Shown here in pieces: positions 42,023 to 49,935 of a stretch of DNA of 64,000 nucleotides. The stretch covers positions 1 through 64,000 of the forward strand of contig CAZIPL010000004.1 in NCBI GenBank assembly GCA_964541255.1, in the 5' to 3' direction. Position 1 is the first letter of the stretch. Each line of letters begins with the position of its first letter. The stretch is from CAYOSU01 sp964541255. Its GTDB lineage: Bacteria; Bacillota; Clostridia; Christensenellales; CAMQZB01. A program made the position numbers and the translations under genes. The notes under the pieces were generated by a model that searched no databases, was not told the DNA's origin, and worked only from the letters and a program-made list of their open reading frames with translations.

Positions 42023-44473
42023 ATGACCTTTATTTTGAAAGGCGACCTCACGAAAGAGGTTACCGCAAGAGAGAAAAAGAACGTCGATTTGTCTATGAGA
42101 GCTGCCGTTGAAGGTATGGTTCTTCTTAAAAACGACGGAGCATTGCCTATCGTCGGCAAAAAAGTCGCGCTTTTCGGAAACGGCGTCAGATTTACAATCA
42201 AAGGCGGAACGGGATCGGGTGATACCAACGTTCGTCACATAACGACCGTCGAAGAGGGATTCAACCGTTTGGGATTTGAAATTACGTCGAAAAAATGGCT
42301 CGACGATTTCGATACGTTCTATAACGATTCGTATGCCGCTTACGAGAAAGAGCGTGACGATACGTTGATGAAAAATTATCACCCCGGAATGACTGTTTTC
42401 GAGATGATCGGAAAGACTCACTTTTCTTTCCCAAATTCTACCCTCATAACGAAAGATTACACCGATAACGAAACGGATTACTGCGTATATATCATTGCTC
42501 GTCAAGCTGGCGAGGGCTATGACAGAAAGCCTGTCGAGGGAGATTGGAGCTTAGACGAAACGGAGCTTAAAAACATCGCGCTTTTAAGTAGCGCTTATAA
42601 GCACCTCACCGTCGTTATCAACGCGGGCGGATTTATCGATCTTTCGTTCCTCGATACTATAAAAGTAGACGGACTTGTCTTTATGGGACAAGGCGGCTTA
42701 GAGGGCGGCTATTCAATCGCAAGACTTTTGTCGGGCGAAGATAACTTCAGCGGAAAGCTTTCCGATTCGTGGGTCAAGAATTATTACGACTATCCTAACT
42801 CCGAGTCGTTCTCGCACAACAACGGCGACGTATCGCACGACGATTACGTTCAGGGAATTTATATCGGATACAGATACCTCGACACATTCAACGTCGAACC
42901 GAGATTCCCCTTCGGCTTCGGACTTTCCTATACAAACTTTGCGATGAACGTTGTCGCATCGAGAAAGGTGGAGGATAGAATCGAGCTTGACGTTGCAGTC
43001 AAAAACGTAGGTGACGTTGCGGGTAAAGAAGTCGTCGAAGTATATTCTTCTTCGCCGAGAAAGGATTCCGAATGGCAGTCGTTGGTAGCGTTCAAGAAAA
43101 CTAAACTTTTGAATGCGGGCGAAGAGCAGACTCTCACGCTTTCGTTCGCAATTGCCGATATGGCTTCTTATTACGAATGCTGCGCGGAATATAGACTCGA
43201 AAAAGGCGATTATATCGTAAGAGTAGGTAATTCCTCGAGAAACACCGAAGCTGTTTTGAAAGTTGTTGTGAAAGAAGAGATCGTTACGGAAAAATGCACG
43301 AACATTGCCGTAAGAGAAACTCCGATAAAAGAAGTAACTGCTCCCGAAAAGCATTATTGCGACAATGTCGAAAAAGTCATCGAGGTTGAAGCTTGCGATA
43401 TAAATACGGTCGTTCATACGTATGAAAAGCCCGTTGCACATCCCTCCGAGAAAGTTAAGGCTATTATCGACAAGATGTCTGTCGAAGAGCTTGCTATGCT
43501 TGCGGTTGGCGACGACGTTCAAGGCAAGAGAATCGTCAACGTATTGGGAACGAGCGGATCGACGACAAATGCGTTGTATGAAAAATACGGAATTCCCAAT
43601 ATCGTTATGAGCGACGGTCCTGCTGGACTTAAAGTAGTCAATATCGCGGTCAAAATCGGCGAAGACAAGGTCGGTTCGACGGTAATTCCTGCCGAGTACG
43701 ATAACATTCTTTTCCGTCGAGCTATTGGGAATAATCTCCTTAAGGAGACGGATGGCGAAGCGCATTATCTTTACGCGACGGCTTGGCCGGTCGGAATCGT
43801 TTTGGCACAGACTTGGAACGAAGATATTATCGAAGAAGTCGGCGACGGAGTCGGACAGGAAATGGTTGATTTCGGCGTAACGAGCTGGCTCGCTCCCGGA
43901 ATGAACATTCACAGAAATCCTCTTTGCGGAAGAAGCTTCGAGTATTACTCCGAAGATCCGCTTCTTTCGGGTAAGATAGCCGCTGCTATGACAAGAGGCG
44001 TTCAGTCCCATAAGGGCGCACAGGTAACGCTCAAGCATTATACCTGCAACAATCAGGAAGAAAACAGAATGGGCAGCTCCTCCAACGTAAACGAAAGAGC
44101 GCTCAGAGAAATCTATCTCAGAGGCTTCGGTATCGCCGTAAAGGAAAGCGATCCGAAATCGATTATGTCGAGCTATAACCTCATAAACGATCTCTATTCG
44201 CCCAACAACTACGACCTTCTCAATAAGTATTTGAGAAACGAGTGTGGCTTCAACGGCTTTGTTATGACGGACTGGGGTAGTTGCGACTACGGCAGAGGCA
44301 AGGCAAGACTTTGCCCGAAAGCCGGCAACGACCTTATCATGCCGGGCAATGCAGATAATCGCAAGGATATTTTGGAAGCAGTCGAGTGCGGCGAGCTTTC
44401 AGTCGAAGATCTCAAAACCGCGGCAACGAGAGTTCTTATCGCAATCGAAGACAATGTTGCGTTTCCGCTATAA
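42023..44473 (+). CDS. Glycoside hydrolase family 3, permuted domain order (copy 1)
   Basis: This 816-residue GH3 enzyme has its halves exchanged. The alpha/beta sandwich comes first (EGMVLLKNDGALP), with the fibronectin-III-like domain (FPFGFGLSYTNF) in the middle and the TIM barrel last (SDGPAG, LKHYTCNNQE, nucleophile ~Asp750 in FVMTDWGS). This arrangement is known from some rumen and gut beta-glucosidases. The ATG at 42023 has AAGGAG upstream; the longer frame lacks a site. There is no signal peptide. It closely resembles the minus-strand gene at 45888 and the partial gene at 63112. Likely substrates are beta-gluco- or xylo-oligosaccharides. Confidence 0.9.
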   Translation: MTFILKGDLTKEVTAREKKNVDLSMRAAVEGMVLLKNDGALPIVGKKVALFGNGVRFTIKGGTGSGDTNVRHITTVEEGFNRLGFEITSKKWLDDFDTFYNDSYAAYEKERDDTLMKNYHPGMTVFEMIGKTHFSFPNSTLITKDYTDNETDYCVYIIARQAGEGYDRKPVEGDWSLDETELKNIALLSSAYKHLTVVINAGGFIDLSFLDTIKVDGLVFMGQGGLEGGYSIARLLSGEDNFSGKLSDSWVKNYYDYPNSESFSHNNGDVSHDDYVQGIYIGYRYLDTFNVEPRFPFGFGLSYTNFAMNVVASRKVEDRIELDVAVKNVGDVAGKEVVEVYSSSPRKDSEWQSLVAFKKTKLLNAGEEQTLTLSFAIADMASYYECCAEYRLEKGDYIVRVGNSSRNTEAVLKVVVKEEIVTEKCTNIAVRETPIKEVTAPEKHYCDNVEKVIEVEACDINTVVHTYEKPVAHPSEKVKAIIDKMSVEELAMLAVGDDVQGKRIVNVLGTSGSTTNALYEKYGIPNIVMSDGPAGLKVVNIAVKIGEDKVGSTVIPAEYDNILFRRAIGNNLLKETDGEAHYLYATAWPVGIVLAQTWNEDIIEEVGDGVGQEMVDFGVTSWLAPGMNIHRNPLCGRSFEYYSEDPLLSGKIAAAMTRGVQSHKGAQVTLKHYTCNNQEENRMGSSSNVNERALREIYLRGFGIAVKESDPKSIMSSYNLINDLYSPNNYDLLNKYLRNECGFNGFVMTDWGSCDYGRGKARLCPKAGNDLIMPGNADNRKDILEAVECGELSVEDLKTAATRVLIAIEDNVAFPL

Positions 44474-44503
44474 TTACTTGAAACTAAAAAAGTATAAAAA
44501 CAC

Positions 44504-44534
44504 AAAAACGGCTTTCGAAAGAGAGCCGTTTTTT
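44504..44534 (+). terminator. Rho-independent terminator after permuted GH3
   Basis: AAAAACGGCT (44504-44513) pairs with AGCCGTTTTT (44524-44533), followed by T. Confidence 0.85.
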
Positions 44535-44693
44535 ATATGAAAAGTTATGCGAAAGTTTTCTGTTGAAAACCTATTATTGAAAATAAAGTCGTCTTTTGTC
44601 GTAATTTTCAAATCGTATATTTCTATAACAAATTACTTGCAAATTGATAGCATTTATGCTCGATTGCAAGTTTTATATTTAAAAGAAAAACTT

Positions 44694-44933
44694 TTATCTG
44701 AAGCAACCTCTTCCGTTATCAATAAAATGCGGTCTGTCCCATATGTCTTTTTTGGGCGGTTTTTCGGGCGGCGGACAAGGCGTATAGGGATAAGGCGGAA
44801 AATTACAAGGCGGCAAAAAATAACACGGCAGCGTTTTGTCTATATAGCACGGCGGGAAATTATTGTCGCGACTGCAAAAACAACGCTTTTCTAAATATGC
44901 GGAAATAATATATAGCTTCAAAAACTCATTCAT
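44694..44933 (-). CDS. Small Cys- and Pro-rich hypothetical protein
   Basis: This open frame of 79 residues has a striking composition: an N-terminal helical part (MNEFLKLYIISAYLEKRC), then Cys and Pro repeats (FPPCYIDKTLPCYFLPPCNF, PYPYTPCPPPEKPPKK). A GGGTGAT lies 3 nt before the ATG, and an AT-rich promoter-like stretch lies further out. Such short Cys/Pro/Tyr-rich proteins occur among spore coat or surface proteins, but no family is recognised. The frame could be chance, though the bias and ribosome-site-like sequence argue for a real gene. It borders a repeat element. Confidence 0.4.
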   Translation of the reverse strand: MNEFLKLYIISAYLEKRCFCSRDNNFPPCYIDKTLPCYFLPPCNFPPYPYTPCPPPEKPPKKDIWDRPHFIDNGRGCFR

Positions 44934-44984
44934 ACGATCACCCGATATATAATATTGCTTTATTGCGTTTTGTGTGATTATAAC

Positions 44985-45163
44985 CTATAAGAAGTAAGCT
45001 TTTGTCTTGCGATAAAACCTTTGCAAACGCTTCGCTTTGATACAAAATCAAAGGCTCCCTTTGAAGGGAGCTGTCGCCGTAAGGCGACTGAGGGATTGAT
45101 ATATTATAGCAATGCTTCGAAGTTTCCGCACCTTGCAAGCAATGCGTAAACTTCTTGTATTAT
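44985..45163. repeat. Miniature repeat element, copy 2, with a nested GAGGGATTG module
   Basis: The ends match copy 1 at 10299-10441 (CTATAAGAAGTAA, TCTTGCGATAAAA, CTTTGCAAA; then CCTTGCAAGCAA and CTTCTTGTATTAT). The middle instead contains the 46-nt GGCTCCC...GAGGGATTG module at 45053-45098, nearly identical to 25506-25551. One repeat thus appears to lie inside another. It accounts for most of the 401-nt gap before marR. Confidence 0.6.
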
Positions 45164-45266
45164 CCGTTATTGAATGTCGAGTGAAATAAGTTGAAACTAA
45201 AAACGAATAATACTTGTCGAGGCTTTTTTATTAAAAATCTCAAAATGTATGAAAGTCGGTCTTTTC

Positions 45267-45295
45267 TTGACAAGCCTTGAAAGAGGTAGTATAAT
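45267..45295 (+). promoter_or_regulatory. Consensus sigma-A promoter of marR
   Basis: Perfect TTGACA (45267-45272) and TATAAT (45290-45295) are spaced 17 bp. Confidence 0.85.
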
Positions 45296-45302
45296 GTTAG
45301 TA

Positions 45303-45317
45303 ATCTAACTGTTAGAT
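45303..45317. promoter_or_regulatory. MarR autoregulatory operator
   Basis: ATCTAAC-T-GTTAGAT is a perfect 15-bp palindrome covering the expected transcription start; a third half-site GTTAG lies at 45296-45300. Confidence 0.65.
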
Positions 45318-45334
45318 GACGGAGTAATATAGGT

Positions 45335-45778
45335 ATGAAAGAAAATGTCGGTTTTGAGATAAACACACTCTCGGTTTTAATGCGAAGAGAAGTCAGTCGA
45401 AAAGACGGCGACGTAGAAAAAGAACCGCCAAAATTCGGCTGGGTTATCGGATATATATACGCGAGAAAGGACGAGGACGTATATCAACGCGACATAGAAA
45501 AGCTGAGCAAGCTTCGCCGTTCGACGACGACGGTTATGCTTCAAAAAATGGAACAAAAGGGGCTTATCGAGCGACACTCCGTCGATACGGACGCAAGATT
45601 GAAAAAGATTACGTTGACGCCAAAAGCTATCGCTATGCATAAGCAGGTTCTCGAAGACATCGAAGAAACGGAAAAGCGTTTGACGAAAGGCATATCGAAA
45701 GAAGAACTCGACGCGTTTATCGTTACGATAAGAAAAATGCAGAAAAATTTGTGGGAATACGAAAACTGCGAGAAGTAG
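45335..45778 (+). CDS. MarR-family transcriptional regulator
   Basis: This 147-residue winged-helix regulator has a typical MarR core: the recognition helix LSKLRRSTTTVMLQKMEQKGLI, the wing HSVDTDARLKKITLTPKA and flanking dimerisation helices. It is encoded alone between convergent neighbours, behind a consensus promoter with a palindromic operator at the start site, so autorepression is likely. No transporter or oxidoreductase target is adjacent, so its signal cannot be guessed. The ribosome site is GGAG, 11 nt before the ATG. Confidence 0.87.
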   Translation: MKENVGFEINTLSVLMRREVSRKDGDVEKEPPKFGWVIGYIYARKDEDVYQRDIEKLSKLRRSTTTVMLQKMEQKGLIERHSVDTDARLKKITLTPKAIAMHKQVLEDIEETEKRLTKGISKEELDAFIVTIRKMQKNLWEYENCEK

Positions 45779-45796
45779 TTTTTTGAATAAGAAATC

Positions 45797-45838
45797 AAAA
45801 AACCTCCTATGGTTATCAGCCATAAGAGGTTTTCTTTA
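45797..45838. terminator. Bidirectional terminator between marR and GH3
   Basis: AAAACCTC (45799-45806) pairs with GAGGTTTT (45826-45833), with an inner TATGG/CCATA stem; A- and T-runs on both sides serve both convergent genes. Confidence 0.8.
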
Positions 45839-45887
45839 TGTTTTTTTGTAGGGGTTTGATTAAAAATCAAGTCCGCGTTTATTAGTT

Positions 45888-48323
45888 TTATACTCTTGTC
45901 ATAGCAACTGAATCGAGCGTAAAGGAAAGCACGTCTTTAGCAACGAGCTGGATTTCGCCTCGCGTTATTCCGCCCTCTTTGCCGAGCGTTTCCAAAAGCG
46001 TCGGATCGGGAACGGGCTCGCCGCGATACAGTGCGCTTGTAGCTCCCGGCATGAGAACGTCGACTCTTGCGCGTACTCTATATGCGCTGCCCGACATCGT
46101 CGGGAATTCGGGGGAGGGGGCGTATCTCATCCACCAGTCGGTAATAACGTTGCCGTCATAATGCCACTCATCGCGAAGAACCGTCGAAACGAGCTCGTAG
46201 TTATAATGGCTCCAAACGCCGTTTATTTTATTGTAGCTCGTCATAATGTTAAGAGGCTTGCCCTCTTTGACGCATATTTCGAAGTTTCTTAAATATATCT
46301 CTCTGAGCGCTCTTTCCGAAACTTTGGAATCGTTATAGTTTCTGTTTGTCTCTTGGTTGTTGCAAGCAAAGTGCTTGGGACAAGCGGAAAGTCCGTCGTG
46401 CTGAATGCCTCGAACGTATGCCGCCGCGATTTTGCCCGAAAGAACGGGGTCTTCGGAGTAGTATTCGAAGTTTCTTCCGCAAAGAGGATTTCTGTGGATG
46501 TTCATTCCAGGTGCCAAAATGACGTCGGTGCCGCGTTCTAACATCTCGTCGCCGAAATGCTTAAGCATCTTTTCGATAAGCTCGGTGTCGAACGTCGAAG
46601 CAAGGAGCGTTCCGCAAGGGAGAAGCGAGGATGTCATTTTGAGTCTTATTCCCGAAGGACCGTCTGTCGTGATGACGGCGGGGATTCCCTTTTCGTTGAG
46701 GGATTGAGAAATTCCCGAGAACGCGCCTGCATTGCCTTTGGGGCCATATGGGCTATTCATTTGACCGTGTCCGCGAGTGATAAGTTCCAATTCGTCGTCG
46801 GAAAGCTGTGCGACGAATTCGTCGAGCGTATTCTTGCCGTTCTTTACGTCGATAAGCTTAATGCCTTTGTCGCCCGTATAAGGAATCTCGGCGGGAAGAT
46901 TTTCCAAAATTCTGTTCTTCAAATCGACCGTTCTTATGGGAGTTGCTTCGAAAGACGGAACCTTTTTGCCGTCAACTTCTTTTGCGATCATTCTGTCAAA
47001 GGTGTCGGCTACAGCCATAACCTCGGAAAGCTTTTCCGTAATGACAAGACTTGAAAGTTCGAAAGAATCGACCTTTTCTGCGGAAGAAACGTCTCCGCCC
47101 AAATATACGTTATAAACTCCGCTCTCTAAAACAAAGCAAGACTTGTTGCCCGTTATGCCGCTGTCGTCATAGGACGCGATATGTTCGAGAGAAAACGCGA
47201 TTTCGAGAATTTGCTCTTCGTCGGGGGAAAGGTTGAGGGTTTTAGCAAATGCCGCAAGCGTTTTTTTCGCTTTTCCCAAAAGTCCGTTGGGAGCTCCGAC
47301 ATAAATCTGAACGACTTCTTTGCCTGCAACTTTGCCCGTATTCTTGACAAGAACTCTCGCTTTGCACGAAACGCCCTCTCTTTCAAAGCTAAGGAGTTTC
47401 TTTTCGAACGTCGTATAGGAAAGTCCGTATCCGAAGATGTACGCAGCTTTGTCTTTTGCAAACGTGTCGAAATATCTGTATCCCACAAAGATATCTTCTG
47501 CGTAGTTGTTGCTCTTTTTGTCGCCGAAGCAATTTGCCGACGGATAGTATTCGTATTTTTTCGCAACAGTAGCGGGGAGCTTGCCCGACGGATTTACTTT
47601 GCCTAAAAGTACGTCCGCAACGGCATTGCCGCTTTCCATTCCGCCTTGCCAGGGAAGAAGCACCGAGCCGACGTTATATTTTTCGATGAAGCTTAAATCT
47701 ATTATGTTGCCTATATCGAGAACGACCGCAACTTTCGAAAACGCCGAAGTAACTTTTTTGAGAAGTTTTTCTTCTGCAGTAGTCAAATAATAGCTGCCTT
47801 TTTTCAATTCGTTTTCGCGGTCTTCGCCTGCCGCTCTTCCGATAACGACAATCGCAACGTCGCATCTTGAAGACGCGTCGTTAACGAGTTTGTCGGAAAT
47901 ATTCATCTCGGGGAAGAATCTCGGCCAATGTCCCCAAAAACCGGGGTCTGCCTGATTTTTCTTTGTCCATTCTTCGTAAATAGAAAGAAGATCTTCGTCA
48001 AGATTTGCTCCGCCGTTTTTAAGACCTTCGATAAGGTTTATCGAATAAGGATAGCAAACGTCTCCGCCGCTGCCGTATCCGACGCAGAAATAATCGAGCG
48101 CGCATCTTCCGAAAACGGCGATTTTGTCCTTTTCGGAAATCGGTAAAACACCGTCGTTTTTAAGCAATATTGCACCTTCCGCCGCCGCTTGACGAGAATA
48201 TTTTTTGAGCGATTCATCGCAAACGAACGGTTTTCCGTCTTTGTTGCCCGTAACTTGCGCCAAGTCGTTGCCGTCGAATTTTTTCATCATGGATCTGATG
48301 AATTTATTGATAAGCTTTCCCAT
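45888..48323 (-). CDS. Glycoside hydrolase family 3, permuted domain order (copy 2)
   Basis: This 811-residue GH3 enzyme has the same exchanged layout as the gene at 42023. It starts with GKLINKFIRSMMKK, then the sandwich domain (EGAILLKNDGVLP), the fibronectin-III-like part (YIFGYGLSYTTF) and the TIM barrel (TDGPSG, CPKHFACNNQE, nucleophile ~Asp729 in VITDWWMR). The ATG at 48323 follows GGAGG; the frame extends upstream without a site. After the nucleophile, the C-terminal end is longer and loop-rich (SPEFPTMSGSAYRVRARV), which may change substrate range. There is no signal peptide. Confidence 0.9.
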   Translation of the reverse strand: MGKLINKFIRSMMKKFDGNDLAQVTGNKDGKPFVCDESLKKYSRQAAAEGAILLKNDGVLPISEKDKIAVFGRCALDYFCVGYGSGGDVCYPYSINLIEGLKNGGANLDEDLLSIYEEWTKKNQADPGFWGHWPRFFPEMNISDKLVNDASSRCDVAIVVIGRAAGEDRENELKKGSYYLTTAEEKLLKKVTSAFSKVAVVLDIGNIIDLSFIEKYNVGSVLLPWQGGMESGNAVADVLLGKVNPSGKLPATVAKKYEYYPSANCFGDKKSNNYAEDIFVGYRYFDTFAKDKAAYIFGYGLSYTTFEKKLLSFEREGVSCKARVLVKNTGKVAGKEVVQIYVGAPNGLLGKAKKTLAAFAKTLNLSPDEEQILEIAFSLEHIASYDDSGITGNKSCFVLESGVYNVYLGGDVSSAEKVDSFELSSLVITEKLSEVMAVADTFDRMIAKEVDGKKVPSFEATPIRTVDLKNRILENLPAEIPYTGDKGIKLIDVKNGKNTLDEFVAQLSDDELELITRGHGQMNSPYGPKGNAGAFSGISQSLNEKGIPAVITTDGPSGIRLKMTSSLLPCGTLLASTFDTELIEKMLKHFGDEMLERGTDVILAPGMNIHRNPLCGRNFEYYSEDPVLSGKIAAAYVRGIQHDGLSACPKHFACNNQETNRNYNDSKVSERALREIYLRNFEICVKEGKPLNIMTSYNKINGVWSHYNYELVSTVLRDEWHYDGNVITDWWMRYAPSPEFPTMSGSAYRVRARVDVLMPGATSALYRGEPVPDPTLLETLGKEGGITRGEIQLVAKDVLSFTLDSVAMTRV

Positions 48324-48471
48324 AGTTTTCCTCCAAATGTTTACTAAACTTAGCTTTATGCTTTTTATTTTAGCATAATATTTCGTAATAATCAAAAAAA
48401 TATTGATTACAAATATCGAAAAACCGTTACATCTTTAGTTTTTTGAGAAAAATCGCCTAATATCGTCTTGT

Positions 48472-48500
48472 TTGACATCTATTTTAATTAGTGCTAAAAT
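48472..48500 (+). promoter_or_regulatory. Sigma-A promoter of trkA
   Basis: TTGACA (48472-48477) and TAAAAT (48495-48500) are spaced 17 bp; the leader is ~70 nt with no ydaO-type riboswitch structure. Confidence 0.75.
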
Positions 48501-48578
48501 CAAGGTAATTGCGAGACTTAATATTTTTCGAAGAATTCGTTTCGGTTTTTCGCTATTCTCGCAAAAGGAGATATATAA

Positions 48579-49934
48579 ATGAAAATCACGGTTGTTGGTT
48601 GCGGTAAAGTCGGCGCTACTTTGATTGAGCACCTTACAAAAGAGGGACACGACGTAACCGTAATCGATGTTGATGTAAATGCCGTAAACGCAATGTCTGA
48701 AACTTTTGACGTGCTTGGCGTTGTCGGAAACGGTGCTACGTTCGAAGTTCAAGCGGAGGCAGGAGTGAAAAACTCCGATATTTTGATTGCCGTTACTAGC
48801 TCCGACGAGCAGAACTTGCTTTGTTGCCTTATCGCGAAAAAGGCAGGCGTTCGCTATACCATAGGAAGAGTCAGAGATCCGATATATAACAGCGAAGTCA
48901 AATATCTTCAAAAGGAGCTCGGACTTGCCCTTATAATTAATCCCGAACTTGCGACGGCGAAAGAGATTTCGAGGCTTTTGAAATATCCTTCTGCAATCAC
49001 GGTAGATACCTTTGCGGGCGGAAACGTAGAGCTTTTGACGGTCAAGGTCGAAAAAGACTCGGTTCTTGACGGAATAAAGATAAGCGAAATCGGTTCGAAA
49101 ATCAAATGCGACGTTCTTATTTGCTCTATCGAAAGAAAGGACGAAGTGTTTATCCCCGACGGCGGAAGCGAGATTTTGGCGGGCGATAGAATTTCCTTTG
49201 TTGCTTCGCCCAAAAACGTAGCCGCGTTTTTGAGAAAAATAGGGCAGACGGTCGGAAACGTTAAGAACGCCATTCTTGTGGGCGGCGGCGATATTTCAAG
49301 GTATCTTGCCGATATTTTGACAGGAAGCGGAATCGACGTTAAGATTATCGAAAAGAAGAAAGAAAAATGCGTTGCTTTGGCGAACGAATTTTCCGACGTA
49401 ACGATAATAAACGGCGACGGAATGGAGCAAAACCTCTTGCTCGAAGAGGGGCTTGACGGTCGCGGCGGCTTCGTTGCGCTTACTAATTCCGACGAAGAGA
49501 ATATCATTATGAGCTTATACGCGAAATCGCTCGGAAGAACGAAAATCGTCACAAAGCTTTCGAAACTCAAAATAGACGGCGTAGTTAAAAACTTGGGACT
49601 TGATTGTTTTATTTCCCCGAAAAGCATTACGGCGAACATCATTTTGCGATATGTGAGAGCTATGAAAAACTCCGCCGGCAGCAACGTCGAGGCGCTATAC
49701 CGCATTTCCGACGAAAGAGTCGAGGCGTTGGAGTTTTCCGTAAAAGAGGGTTCGCCCGTTATCGGAAAGCCTTTGTCTCAGCTTAAAATCAAAAAGGGAA
49801 TACTCGTTGCTTGCATTACAAGAGGCAGCGACATCATAATTCCGAAGGGAAACGATATGGTTTTGGCGGGCGATTCCGTCATCGTAGTGACGAAAGAAGA
49901 ATCTCTTCTTGACGTCGCGGATATTTTGAACTGA
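48579..49934 (+). CDS. trkA: Trk potassium uptake system NAD-binding protein TrkA
   Basis: This 451-residue cytoplasmic regulatory subunit of the K+ channel has two RCK_N Rossmann domains (GCGKVGATL at ~7; GGGDISRYLADIL at ~229), each followed by an RCK_C domain (GIKISEIGSKIKC; GKPLSQLKIKKG). The second glycine motif is less canonical than the first. The duplicated form of ~450 residues is the TrkA type rather than the single-domain KtrA. AAGGAG precedes the ATG, and trkH begins 1 nt after the stop, so they are co-expressed. Nucleotides bound here gate K+ entry. Confidence 0.93.
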   Translation: MKITVVGCGKVGATLIEHLTKEGHDVTVIDVDVNAVNAMSETFDVLGVVGNGATFEVQAEAGVKNSDILIAVTSSDEQNLLCCLIAKKAGVRYTIGRVRDPIYNSEVKYLQKELGLALIINPELATAKEISRLLKYPSAITVDTFAGGNVELLTVKVEKDSVLDGIKISEIGSKIKCDVLICSIERKDEVFIPDGGSEILAGDRISFVASPKNVAAFLRKIGQTVGNVKNAILVGGGDISRYLADILTGSGIDVKIIEKKKEKCVALANEFSDVTIINGDGMEQNLLLEEGLDGRGGFVALTNSDEENIIMSLYAKSLGRTKIVTKLSKLKIDGVVKNLGLDCFISPKSITANIILRYVRAMKNSAGSNVEALYRISDERVEALEFSVKEGSPVIGKPLSQLKIKKGILVACITRGSDIIIPKGNDMVLAGDSVIVVTKEESLLDVADILN

Positions 49935-49935
49935 A

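Noticed and set aside
42713..44038. 441-residue open frame antisense to the permuted GH3
   Set aside because: It lies wholly within a well-supported gene, its composition is a mirror of the sense codons, and it has no start signals.
45020..45040. GCAAACGC inside repeat copy 2 as a LacI site
   Set aside because: The second half-site is wrong and it belongs to the repeat's conserved end block, not to a promoter.
48324..48578. Possible c-di-AMP (ydaO) riboswitch before trkA
   Set aside because: The leader after the mapped promoter is only ~70 nt and lacks the paired elements of that riboswitch.
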